Below are positions 26,938 to 35,529 of a stretch of 64,000 bases of DNA, one piece after another. The stretch is from NCBI GenBank assembly GCA_030696085.1, contig JAUYNL010000022.1, forward strand, positions 1-64,000. The letters run 5' to 3'. Below the pieces are notes generated by a model. That model did no database searches, was not told the origin of the DNA, and saw only the letters and a program-made list of their open reading frames with translations. This stretch comes from Luteolibacter sp. GTDB taxonomy: Bacteria; Verrucomicrobiota; Verrucomicrobiia; Verrucomicrobiales; Akkermansiaceae. How positions within the stretch are numbered: position 1 is the stretch's first letter; the number at the start of each line of letters is the position of its first letter. The translations under genes and the position numbers were made by a program.

Positions 26938-29127
26938 ATGGAACCCGGCTACCGACTCCGCATCTACCTGCTCACCGCCCTCGTGCTGGTGGGCTTCGGC
27001 GTACTGTTGAACCGCCTTCACGAGTTCCAGATCGAACGCCGCAGCGAGTTTCTCAACCAAGTCCCCGGCAACCGCACCGTCACCGTCCGCGAGCCCGGTA
27101 TCCGCGGCGAAATCACCGACCGCAACGGCATCACCCTCGCCCGCAACCTCCGCAAATACGAGGTCTCCTTCAACCTCGATGAAATCCGCGAGGCCTACCT
27201 CGCCCAGCACGAGGAGGACCCCATCATCGAGCGCCTCACCAAGGAGCAGGGCATCACCCGCAAGCGCTCGGAGAAGGACATCGTGACCATCGTCAACGAA
27301 TGGACCATCACACGCCTCAGGAAACTCGATCTCGCCCGCAACTACAACGCCACCGCCCTGCGCACCCACTATCTCACCCACGGCGGACTCATCCCCTTCA
27401 GCTATCGCGCGGATCTCAGCTATGACGAATTCTCCCGCTTCGCGGAACACAACCTCGAACTCCCCGGTGTTTATCTAACCATGCGTCCGCAGCGCAAGTA
27501 TCCCTATGGATCGCTTGCCAGCCACGTCATCGGTTATCTCAAACAATGGGAAAAGGGTGACATCCCGGAAGGGGACGCCCGCAAGTTCAACCATTACATC
27601 GGTGATGAGAAGGGCATCGCCGGCGTCGAGGCCTCCATGGACGCCATCCTCCGCGGGCCGGAGGGACGCAAGACCATCGTTAGAAACGAAAAGGGCCGCA
27701 CCATCCGCATGTCGGATTACATCAAGCCTGGCATCGGCGCCAAAGTCCAACTCACCATCGACGCCCGCGCCCAATATCTGCTGGAAAACGTGCTGCGTCA
27801 CGCCGGCCGCGCCGCCGGCGTGATCATGGATGTCAATACCGGCGAGGTGCTCGCCATGGCATCCGTGCCCGACTACGATCCCAACGCCTTCATTCCGAGC
27901 ATCGAGCCGCAGCGGTGGAAATCCTACAACGAAAACAAGCTGCTCTCCCCACTCACCAACCGGACCATCTCGGCATACGCTCCGGGTTCCACGATGAAAA
28001 TCCCCACCGCCATCTCCGGTGCCCTGCAGGGCATGGCGGCCCGTTCGTTTTCATGCGATGGCTATGTGACCTATGGCAATCATCCGGTGGGATGCTGGCT
28101 GTGGAACAAGAGCAAGGGCAGTCACGGTTCCCTCACCCTCCCCAAGGCCATCCAGCAGTCCTGCAATCCCTATTTCAACAAACTCGCCAACACCATAGGC
28201 TGGCGCGCCATGGTCGATGGCTGCCAGATGGTCGGCATCGGCAAGCGCACCGGCATTGAACTTCCTGCCGAAAAACCCGGCATCCTGCCCGGCAGCCGCG
28301 CCTGGCGCTCCGCAAATCCAGGCGCAGTCATGACTCCCGTGCTGACGGCATTCACCTCCATCGGCCAGGGCGACACCCTCGCCACCCCGCTCCAACTCTG
28401 CGCCATGATCGCCTCCGTCGCCAACGGCGGAAAATATTATCAACCGCGCATTGTCCGCAAGGCCGTTTCGGAAGAGGGCAGGATACTCGTCGAGAACAAA
28501 CCCAAACTGGTGGTCGATCTCATCGAAGCCGGAATCAAACCCCAGGACTTCCAACTCATCCGCAAGGGCATGTGGATGGCCGTCAACGTGCCCGGCGGAA
28601 CCGCCGGCAAAGTCAAAATGCCAGGAATCGAGGTCGCCGCCAAAACCGGCACCGCGCAAACCACCGAAGACGGACAGAAATCCAACAACTCCTGGGTGAT
28701 CAGTTTCGCCCCCTTCGAGAATCCGAAATACGCCGTTTGCGTGCTCGTCCAGAACGCCGGATCCGGCGGAGCCGTCTGCGGCCCCCTCGTCCATCTCATC
28801 TATCAGGGACTGTTCGGCAGCGACGAGGGCGTCAAACTTCCGCTCAAGCCCCAAACCGAATACGCCGGCAACACCGAACGCATCGAAGCCATCGTGCTTC
28901 CGGAAAAACCCGCCACCACTCCCGAAACCGCCGAAACGGTGGAAACCGCCGCAGCCTCCGGCGACGAGGAAGACCTCGGCGAAACCGGTGATGAAATCGG
29001 TGAGATCACGCCCGACCCCGCCAGGCTTCCGGCAGACAACTCAATGACCCCCATTCCCACTCTCACACCGGAAATCGATGCCGAAGGCACCGTCGTTCCA
29101 AAAGCCATACCTGTTCCCGAACCCTGA
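26938..29127 (+). CDS. mrdA: Penicillin-binding protein 2 (elongasome transpeptidase)
   Basis: Class B PBP that cross-links peptidoglycan during elongation. The 729-residue protein has one N-terminal membrane helix (RIYLLTALVLVGFGVLL), the PBP dimerisation domain (VREPGIRGEITDRNGITLARN), and a transpeptidase domain with all three catalytic motifs: S351-T-M-K354 (PGSTMKI), S408-C-N410 and K569-T-G571 (AAKTGTAQTT). The last 90 residues form a Pro/Glu/Thr-rich tail beyond the fold (about 640-729), an extension not normal for PBP2 and without recognised function. rodA is not in the cluster. rng follows 64 bases later. Confidence 0.94.
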   Translation: MEPGYRLRIYLLTALVLVGFGVLLNRLHEFQIERRSEFLNQVPGNRTVTVREPGIRGEITDRNGITLARNLRKYEVSFNLDEIREAYLAQHEEDPIIERLTKEQGITRKRSEKDIVTIVNEWTITRLRKLDLARNYNATALRTHYLTHGGLIPFSYRADLSYDEFSRFAEHNLELPGVYLTMRPQRKYPYGSLASHVIGYLKQWEKGDIPEGDARKFNHYIGDEKGIAGVEASMDAILRGPEGRKTIVRNEKGRTIRMSDYIKPGIGAKVQLTIDARAQYLLENVLRHAGRAAGVIMDVNTGEVLAMASVPDYDPNAFIPSIEPQRWKSYNENKLLSPLTNRTISAYAPGSTMKIPTAISGALQGMAARSFSCDGYVTYGNHPVGCWLWNKSKGSHGSLTLPKAIQQSCNPYFNKLANTIGWRAMVDGCQMVGIGKRTGIELPAEKPGILPGSRAWRSANPGAVMTPVLTAFTSIGQGDTLATPLQLCAMIASVANGGKYYQPRIVRKAVSEEGRILVENKPKLVVDLIEAGIKPQDFQLIRKGMWMAVNVPGGTAGKVKMPGIEVAAKTGTAQTTEDGQKSNNSWVISFAPFENPKYAVCVLVQNAGSGGAVCGPLVHLIYQGLFGSDEGVKLPLKPQTEYAGNTERIEAIVLPEKPATTPETAETVETAAASGDEEDLGETGDEIGEITPDPARLPADNSMTPIPTLTPEIDAEGTVVPKAIPVPEP

Positions 29128-29191
29128 ATTCCCGCACCACAAGCTCTCAACCATACTCAACCCCAAAATCTCAACCCTTATCTTCAACATC

Positions 29192-30778
29192 ATGATCCAA
29201 CATATCAAACGACTCCTCGGCATCGGCAAACCCGACCCCTTGCGCGGCAACACCATCATCGTCAATGTCGAGAAACTCGAACGCCGCGTCGCCCTGCTCG
29301 AAGACGGCGTGCTCGAGGAATACACCGTCGAACGCGAAGGTGACCAGAACATCGTCGGCGGCATCTTCAAGGGCCGCGTCAAGAACATCGAGGGAGGCCT
29401 CAAGGCCATGTTCGTGGACATAGGCCTCGACAAGAACGCCTTCCTCCACTTCTGGGATGCCATCCCCGCCGCGCTCGATGCCGGACTGGAGGAAATCCAG
29501 CGCGAGGGCAAGAAAAAGCAGCAGAAGAAGGTCACCTCCAAGGACATCCCTGATATCTATCCGATCGGTTCGGAAATCGTCATCCAGGTTTCCAAAGGCC
29601 CCATCGGCACCAAGGGACCGCGCGTCACCACCAACATCTCGCTGGCCGGCCGCTACCTCGTGCTGATGCCCTACACCGAACAGTTCGGCATTTCCCGCAA
29701 GATCGAGGATCCCAAGGAGCGCGCGCGCCTGCGCAAGATCGTCCAGAAGCTCTCCGTGCCGGAAGGCATGGGCATCATCATGCGCACCGTCGCCTCAGGC
29801 ACCCGCGCCCGCCACTTCGTGCGGGATCTCGCGATGCTGCTCGAACAATGGGACGAGATCGAAGCCCGCAGCGCCAACAATCCGGCTCCCGCCTGCATCT
29901 TCCAGGAGCCCGGCCTCATCGAGCGCACCGCACGCGATTTCCTCACCGAGGAAGTCAACCAGGTGATCTGCGACGACGCGGAAACCACCGAAAGGATCCG
30001 CGAGATCGCCGGAAAAATCTCCCGCCGCGCCAAACGCCGCGTCCACCTGATGGCTGCCAGTTCGCAGCCGATCTTCGAACGCGTCGGCATCCAGAAACAA
30101 ATCGACGAGGCCTTCTCCCGCCAGGTCTGGCTGCCCTGCGGCGGCTACATCGTCATCGATGAAACCGAGGCGCTCATCGCCATCGACGTCAATACCGGCC
30201 GCAACCGCGGTTCCAAGGATGTGGACAAGATGATTCTCGAAACCAACGTCGAGGCCGCCCGCGAGGTCGCCCGCCAGCTCCGCCTGCGCAACATCGGCGG
30301 ACTGGTCGTCATCGACCTCATCGACATGCGCCACCGCAAGGACCAGCAGACGGTTTACAAGGCGATCAAGGAGCGGCTCAAGAAGGACAAGGCCAAGACC
30401 CAGGTGCTTCAAATCTCACCCATCGGCCTGATGGAAATGACCCGCCAGAGACTCAACGAATCGCTGCGCGACTCAATGTATGAACCCTGTCCATATTGTC
30501 AGGGCCGCGGCCGCGTGAAGACCCCGATGACCATGTCCGTCGAGATCCAGCGCCGCCTCAACTCCGTCATCCAGAAACACCACGATTCCGTCGGCGACCT
30601 CATCGTCATCGTCAACAGCGACGTGCTCAACCGATTCAAGAGCGAGGACTCAAAATTGTTAGGAGAACTCGAGCGCTCGCACTCCGGGCGGCTCATCTTC
30701 CGCTCGGACCCGACCCTCAACCGCGAGCGTTTCGCCATCATCGACGCCAAGACCGAAAAGACCATCGACCAGGGGTGA
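29192..30778 (+). CDS. rng: Ribonuclease E/G family endoribonuclease
   Basis: Single-strand-specific endoribonuclease of RNase G size for RNA maturation and decay. The track start at 29078 overlaps the PBP2 gene; ATG at 29192 (MIQHIKRLLGIGK) gives 528 residues. Seen: S1 domain (GGIFKGRVKNIEGGLKAMFVDIGLDKNAFLHFWD), the DNase I-like catalytic domain with metal-binding Asp332 (AIDVNTGRN) and Asp375 (VVIDLIDM), and the zinc-link CPYC at 433-436. The S1 domain holds an extra lysine-rich insert (QREGKKKQQKKVTS). The E. coli mre cluster also ends in rng, so the neighbourhood is ancient. It converges with the TonB receptor gene, 7 bases between stops. Confidence 0.93.
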   Translation: MIQHIKRLLGIGKPDPLRGNTIIVNVEKLERRVALLEDGVLEEYTVEREGDQNIVGGIFKGRVKNIEGGLKAMFVDIGLDKNAFLHFWDAIPAALDAGLEEIQREGKKKQQKKVTSKDIPDIYPIGSEIVIQVSKGPIGTKGPRVTTNISLAGRYLVLMPYTEQFGISRKIEDPKERARLRKIVQKLSVPEGMGIIMRTVASGTRARHFVRDLAMLLEQWDEIEARSANNPAPACIFQEPGLIERTARDFLTEEVNQVICDDAETTERIREIAGKISRRAKRRVHLMAASSQPIFERVGIQKQIDEAFSRQVWLPCGGYIVIDETEALIAIDVNTGRNRGSKDVDKMILETNVEAAREVARQLRLRNIGGLVVIDLIDMRHRKDQQTVYKAIKERLKKDKAKTQVLQISPIGLMEMTRQRLNESLRDSMYEPCPYCQGRGRVKTPMTMSVEIQRRLNSVIQKHHDSVGDLIVIVNSDVLNRFKSEDSKLLGELERSHSGRLIFRSDPTLNRERFAIIDAKTEKTIDQG

Positions 30779-30785
30779 ACAAGGG

Positions 30786-32888
30786 TTAAAACGCCCACTC
30801 GGCACCCAACCACAACGAGCGCGGACCGGCCAGCGTGCGAATGCCATCGCTGCTGAGACCGGTCTGGATCTCCTCGTCGAACAGGTTCTCGATCCGGATC
30901 TGATAGATCGCGCGCTCCGTCCGCCAGGACGCGCCGATTCTGACCCGCGTGTAGTCCGGGATCGAACGCGTCGCCAGCGCGTCGTCAAACTGCGAACTGC
31001 CGTATTCGCAACCCGCGAAGAGCGCGAACCTCTCCACCGGCCGCCACTCGCCGCTGGCGATCAGTCGCAGTTCCGGTGCCTGGGGAAACGGCTTGTCCTC
31101 CAGCAAGGGCTGCTCGCCGGACTCGCTGAACCGCGTGTCCGACCACAATCCGGTGAGCCCTAGCGTCACCTGTTCATGTGGCAGCCATTCGATTTCACCC
31201 TCGATGCCCGCAACCCTTGCGGCATCGACATTGCGTTTGATCGAGCCGCTGCCACCCGGAGGAATCGTGCCGAAAATTTCGGCGATCTCCGCGGGATCGG
31301 TTACCGGCACGTTCGCCACGGCGTCCGCGATCCAATGATGAAACAGCGCGGCGCTCATCGTTAGATTTTCCGACGGGGTCCACTCGAGTCCGGCCTCGAT
31401 GCTCACGAAACGCTCCGGTTCCAGTTCCGGATTGGCCTCCACGATGTCATTGCGCACGCGATACGGCCGGTGCAGCTCATTGAGTGTCGGCAGTCGGAAA
31501 CCCGAGCCCGCGGAAACCCGCGCTTCCAGATCGTCGCGGAGCCCTCGCGTGAGTTCGACCGAGGCCGAGGGCTCGATGCCATCGCGATCGTCCTGATGGT
31601 CCTCGCGCAAGGTGGTGCCATTGATGAGCGAGGTCTCGATCCGCCGCCCGTTAGAGAGCCGCCACGCGTCGAGCCGCGCGCTGCCGCTCACGGTGGTGGC
31701 CTCATCCGGCCGGTATTCGGTCACGCCGAAGATGCCGAAAAAATCCTGATCTCCACCGGCCTCGCGGCGGCGGAAGATGCCCACTTCCTCGTTGGTTTCG
31801 CCGGACACCAGGCGCGTGTCCGCCCCCGCGAGGAAGCTCAAACTCTCGCCGTGATCCCACTTCAAGGTGATGGCCCCGCCGGTGCCGCGGCCCGGCACAT
31901 CGAATTGATCGAGGGCCATGGTTTCCGCGGAGCGGTCCGCGTTCACGGAACTGAAGACCGATTCGAACTCGCGCCGCTGATGCCATGCGAGAGCCTGCCA
32001 GGAAAGGCCGGGATTATCCGCCGTGACACGCAACGAGAAATCCAGCGCATCCGTCGAGTTCCTCGCGAGCGGAGTACCGTTGCCGCGCTCCTCGGTATAA
32101 TAGGAAACGCCCGGCTCCACGGTGAGCCCCGGTGCCGCGAGCCAGGCGAACTTCGCATCCGCGCCCCACAGATCGATGTCGAGCTTGCGATCGATCGATC
32201 CGCGCTGCGAGGGACCAACCGCATAAAAACCATCCGAATGCAGGCCGAATGCGGCGAACGATAGCGATTTCGTTTTTTCCGCATCCGTCATCTGATGAAC
32301 CATCGAGCCGGCCACGGTCCCCTGCCCTCCCCCGCCGGCTTTGATGACATGTCGCTCTTCGAACGGCGCGCGGCTGTTCATCTGGATCACCCCCGCCGGG
32401 CTCTGGTTTCCCCACACCGCGGCGCGCGCCGAGGGCACGATGCGGATCGACTCGAGCGCCGCCGCATCATGGCGCGCCCAGTAAACCCAGCCGCCGAAGG
32501 GATCGTTCTGAGGCACGCCATCCAACAAAACAAGTGTGCGCGATGCCGCCGTGGCCCCGGTGTTGCGCAGACTCACGCCCGCCGAGGACGGATTGCCGAA
32601 AATCGCCGTCTGCCGCCGGTAGAGCGAAAACGCGGGCTCCTCGTCCAACAGTTCGTCGATCGTGCGCGGTGCGGCCGCCCGCATGTCCTCGCGATCCCAC
32701 TCCGCAAGCGCGGCACCGGAGCCATCGCCGCTGCGCCGCTCCGCCAGCACCAGCATTTCCGGCAGCAAGGCCGGCGACTGTCCCAAAACCCGAATTGCCG
32801 TTAGAAGCAGGCACGCATGGACGGCGGTGCCATTGCGAATGGTGGAGGGAAGATCTGCGGAGTGCGGTGGCATGAGTTCCGCCCGCAT
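30786..32888 (-). CDS. TonB-dependent outer-membrane receptor
   Basis: 22-strand outer-membrane gate that imports a substrate with energy from TonB-ExbBD. The 700-residue protein shows a plug domain (RTIDELLDEEPAFSLYRR, SLRNTGATAASRTLVLLDGVPQNDPFGGWVYWA, VWGNQSPAGVIQMNSR) and a barrel ending in the terminal Phe/aromatic strand SLWLGAEWAF. The short N-terminal hydrophobic stretch (AVHACLLLTAIRVLG) could serve as signal peptide; ATG at 32873 is an alternative start. Substrate class (siderophore, cobalamin or sugar) cannot be read from the sequence. No exbB, exbD, tonB or ABC genes are adjacent, and no riboswitch was seen in the 91-base divergent gap. Confidence 0.88.
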   Translation of the reverse strand: MRAELMPPHSADLPSTIRNGTAVHACLLLTAIRVLGQSPALLPEMLVLAERRSGDGSGAALAEWDREDMRAAAPRTIDELLDEEPAFSLYRRQTAIFGNPSSAGVSLRNTGATAASRTLVLLDGVPQNDPFGGWVYWARHDAAALESIRIVPSARAAVWGNQSPAGVIQMNSRAPFEERHVIKAGGGGQGTVAGSMVHQMTDAEKTKSLSFAAFGLHSDGFYAVGPSQRGSIDRKLDIDLWGADAKFAWLAAPGLTVEPGVSYYTEERGNGTPLARNSTDALDFSLRVTADNPGLSWQALAWHQRREFESVFSSVNADRSAETMALDQFDVPGRGTGGAITLKWDHGESLSFLAGADTRLVSGETNEEVGIFRRREAGGDQDFFGIFGVTEYRPDEATTVSGSARLDAWRLSNGRRIETSLINGTTLREDHQDDRDGIEPSASVELTRGLRDDLEARVSAGSGFRLPTLNELHRPYRVRNDIVEANPELEPERFVSIEAGLEWTPSENLTMSAALFHHWIADAVANVPVTDPAEIAEIFGTIPPGGSGSIKRNVDAARVAGIEGEIEWLPHEQVTLGLTGLWSDTRFSESGEQPLLEDKPFPQAPELRLIASGEWRPVERFALFAGCEYGSSQFDDALATRSIPDYTRVRIGASWRTERAIYQIRIENLFDEEIQTGLSSDGIRTLAGPRSLWLGAEWAF

Positions 32889-32933
32889 CCCAAATCATGC
32901 CCCCCGGCCTTGCAAGGAGCGTTTCCCAGCGGG

Positions 32934-32962
32934 TTGACAGCCCTGCGGGCGGCCTGCATACT
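32934..32962 (+). promoter_or_regulatory. Strong sigma70-type promoter for the beta-CASP nuclease gene
   Basis: TTGACA at 32934-32939, a 17-base spacer and CATACT at 32957-32962: a perfect -35 and a good -10 at ideal spacing. Transcription should start near 32969, leaving only about 10 bases before the ATG at 32980, so the mRNA would be nearly leaderless and has no Shine-Dalgarno sequence. Confidence 0.65.
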
Positions 32963-32979
32963 TTCCCTAGCCACACCAC

Positions 32980-34341
32980 ATGATTTTCAAAAGCCTCTGT
33001 CGCCACACCGGAATCGGTGCGAATTCCTATCTGCTCGAAACCCGTTGCGCGAAAGTCGTCCTGGATGCCGGCATGCATCCGAAACATGAAGGCATGGAGG
33101 CCGTGCCACACTTCGAGTTTCTGGAGAGCGGTTCGGTGGACTCGGTGGTCATCACCCACTCGCACCTCGATCACGTGGGGACCTTGCCGGTCCTGCTCAA
33201 GGACCATCCGGAGGCCAAGGTCTTCCTCACCCCGGAAACCGCGGAACTCGCCTCCGCGATGCTCCACAACTCGGTGAACGTGATGCAGTCCAAGCGCATC
33301 GAACATGGCATCGTCGATTATCCGCTCTTCGAACACCGCGAGCTGGACCGCATCACCGAGACCTTCGAAGCTCGCGGCATCGAGCGGACCTTTGATCTGG
33401 ACCGCGAGGGTACCATGCGGGCCACCTTTCATGATGCCGGCCACATTCTCGGCTCGGTGGGCGTGACCATCGAAGCCTCCGGCAAGCGCGTGATGTACAC
33501 CGGAGATATCAATTTCGAACACAGCACGCTGCAAAAGGGAGCTTTGTTTCCGGAAGAACATGTGGATGCCCTGATCGTGGAAACCACGCGCGGCGCGCAG
33601 GAACGCACACCGGGATACAACCGGGCCGACGAGGAGAACGCGCTTGCGGAAGCCATCGCCGGTGTCATTGCCCGCAAGGGCTCGGTGCTCATCCCGGTAT
33701 TCGCCATGGGCAAGACGCAGGAGGTGCTCGGCATGCTCCACCGCTTCAAGAGCGAGGGACTCATCCCCAGGCACACGCCGGTCTACATAGGCGGACTAAG
33801 CACCAAGATGACCCATGTCTATGACCGCTTCAGCGATGTTTCGCGCCGCCACCTGCCGGGCTTCCGATTTCTCAAAGACATGGATATCGAAGGCAGCGAA
33901 CGCAAGCGCAAGGGGCCGATTCCCTTCGGCTCCGGCTGCATCTACGCGCTTTCCAGCGGCATGATGTCCGAAAAAACCGTTTCCAATGTGTTCGCCCGCC
34001 AGGGGATTCTTGAAAACAAACGCCATGGATTGTTTTTTGTCGGATACGCGGACCCGGAAACGCCGGGCGGCAGGATCCGCATGGCGAAACCCGGCGAGAT
34101 GGTTTTGTTGGACCCCGCTCATCCGCCGGTGCCGCTCCACTGCGAGATGCGCGTCTTCGATTTCAGCGGCCACTCCACCCGTGACGCCATCGCCGACTAT
34201 GCCGTGAAGTTGCGGCCGAAGAAGGTCTTTCTCGTGCATGGCGACGATGATGCCGTGGAGTGGTTCCGCCAGGAACTCCAGCGGCGCTTGCCGGAGACGC
34301 AGGTGCTCGTGCCCATCCCCGGTGAGGAGCACAACATTTGA
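32980..34341 (+). CDS. Metallo-beta-lactamase / beta-CASP RNA nuclease-like hydrolase
   Basis: Probable RNA-processing exo/endonuclease of the CPSF73-like beta-CASP group. The 453-residue protein has the metal-binding motif HSHLDH at 60-65 (THSHLDHVGTLPVLL), the downstream His in FHDAGHILGSVGVTIE, Asp/Glu motif GDINFEHSTL, the beta-CASP insert with motif A-like DALIVETTRG and FAMGKTQEVL, motif B His in FDFSGHSTRDAI, and the motif C region FLVHGDDDAVEWF. The usual YSH1-type order is intact. It stands alone behind its own promoter. Substrate is unproven; bacterial homologues are usually annotated as exonucleases. Confidence 0.88.
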   Translation: MIFKSLCRHTGIGANSYLLETRCAKVVLDAGMHPKHEGMEAVPHFEFLESGSVDSVVITHSHLDHVGTLPVLLKDHPEAKVFLTPETAELASAMLHNSVNVMQSKRIEHGIVDYPLFEHRELDRITETFEARGIERTFDLDREGTMRATFHDAGHILGSVGVTIEASGKRVMYTGDINFEHSTLQKGALFPEEHVDALIVETTRGAQERTPGYNRADEENALAEAIAGVIARKGSVLIPVFAMGKTQEVLGMLHRFKSEGLIPRHTPVYIGGLSTKMTHVYDRFSDVSRRHLPGFRFLKDMDIEGSERKRKGPIPFGSGCIYALSSGMMSEKTVSNVFARQGILENKRHGLFFVGYADPETPGGRIRMAKPGEMVLLDPAHPPVPLHCEMRVFDFSGHSTRDAIADYAVKLRPKKVFLVHGDDDAVEWFRQELQRRLPETQVLVPIPGEEHNI

Positions 34342-34380
34342 GCGCCCATCCCGCAGCGCTGAGTCATCGGCTGAGGTTCT

Positions 34381-35427
34381 TCAGCCATTGGCGGCCTTGC
34401 GCAGCAATTGCAGGCGTTCGTGGGCGGCGCCGCTGAGGATGGTTTCGCGGGCGATTTCGATACCATCGCCCATGTTGTCCGCCAGACCGGCACAGGCAAG
34501 GGCGGCCCCGGCATTCATGAGCACCATGTCGCGTTTCGGCCCGATTTCGTGGCCGGAGAGGATGGCTTCCAGAATCGCGGCGTTGGTCCTGGCGTCGCCG
34601 CCTTGCAGCTCGCTGACTTCGGCGTGTTTCAGCCCGAAATCGCGCGGCCGGATCTCCTCGTCCGCGATGTCCTGATAGAGTCCGGATTTGCAGATGCGGG
34701 TGGAACCCATCAGGCTGACCTCGTCCACCGAACGGCCGTCGCCGGTGGTGCCATGGACCACCCAGGCGCTGTCGCGTCCAAGGCGTTGAAGGATTTCCGC
34801 GAAAGCCGGGCAGAGCTCGCGAGTGAAGACGCCGATGAGCTGGCACTGCGGTTTCGCGGGATTGAGCAGGGGGCCGATCAGGTTGAAAATAGTCCGCACA
34901 CCTCGCGCGGCGAGGCTTTTCCGCACACCGGCCACCGCCCTGAACGCCGGATGATAGCTGGGCGCAAACATGAAGCCGACGCCCGCCTCCTCGATGCAGC
35001 GGCGAAAGCCGTCCGGCGAGAGCTCGATGGGAATGCCGAGCGCTTCGAGCACATCCGCACCGCCGCTTTTGGAAGTGATGCCGCGGTTTCCGTGCTTTAC
35101 GATCACCGCCCCGGCTGCCGCGGCGACGAACATCGTGGTCGTCGAAACGTTGAATAAATCCAACTGGTCGCCGCCGGTGCCGCAGACGTCGAGGGTCGGT
35201 CCCTCCAGTTCGAGCAGCCCGAGATGGGGATCCACCGCATGACTCAGGAAAGCCTCCACGAAGCCGACGATTTCAGCCGGCGTCTCGCCCTTTTTCGACA
35301 ACGCTTCGAGCAGGCGCTCCTTCTTGGCATCAGGCACGGCGGAGTCAAACAGCAACTCGGCGGCGACCTGGACTTCGCGCGACGAGAGCTCCTGCTGTTC
35401 TTCGAGGTGGTGAATCAGGGCGTCCAT
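34381..35427 (-). CDS. trpD: Anthranilate phosphoribosyltransferase
   Basis: Couples anthranilate to PRPP, second step of tryptophan synthesis. The 348-residue protein has the N-terminal helical domain and the PRPP/Mg motifs CGTGGDQLDLFNVSTTTMFVAAAAGA, KHGNRGITSKSGGADVLEALG and FAPSYHPAFRAVAGVRKSLAARGVRTIFNLIGPLLNPA, and later VHGTTGDGRSVDEVS. Length and motifs are standard. No other trp gene is in the window. It lies downstream of the aspartate aminotransferase on the same strand but is separated from it by a strong terminator (35481-35514), so it must have its own promoter in 35428-35480. Confidence 0.95.
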   Translation of the reverse strand: MDALIHHLEEQQELSSREVQVAAELLFDSAVPDAKKERLLEALSKKGETPAEIVGFVEAFLSHAVDPHLGLLELEGPTLDVCGTGGDQLDLFNVSTTTMFVAAAAGAVIVKHGNRGITSKSGGADVLEALGIPIELSPDGFRRCIEEAGVGFMFAPSYHPAFRAVAGVRKSLAARGVRTIFNLIGPLLNPAKPQCQLIGVFTRELCPAFAEILQRLGRDSAWVVHGTTGDGRSVDEVSLMGSTRICKSGLYQDIADEEIRPRDFGLKHAEVSELQGGDARTNAAILEAILSGHEIGPKRDMVLMNAGAALACAGLADNMGDGIEIARETILSGAAHERLQLLRKAANG

Positions 35428-35480
35428 GTAAAAAAGCTATACCCATCCGGCTCCCCTGGACCAGAAAGAAGCTCTATAAA

Positions 35481-35514
35481 AAAACCGCCGCAGGGCGGAC
35501 CCGGCGGCGGTTTT
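35481..35514 (-). terminator. Rho-independent terminator of the aspartate aminotransferase gene
   Basis: AAAACCGCCGC (35481-35491) pairs perfectly with GCGGCGGTTTT (35504-35514), an 11-bp stem with a 12-base loop. On the minus strand the stem is followed by a T-run (complement of the A-run before 35484). It lies 16 bases past the minus-strand aspC stop. An A-run on the other side could make it work in both directions. Confidence 0.85.
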
Positions 35515-35529
35515 AAAAAAAGGGACAAA

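Noticed and set aside
34369-34386. GGCTGA-GGTTCT-TCAGCC hairpin at the trpD/beta-CASP gene junction
   Set aside because: Only 6 bp, no T-run, and it overlaps the trpD stop; not enough to call a terminator.
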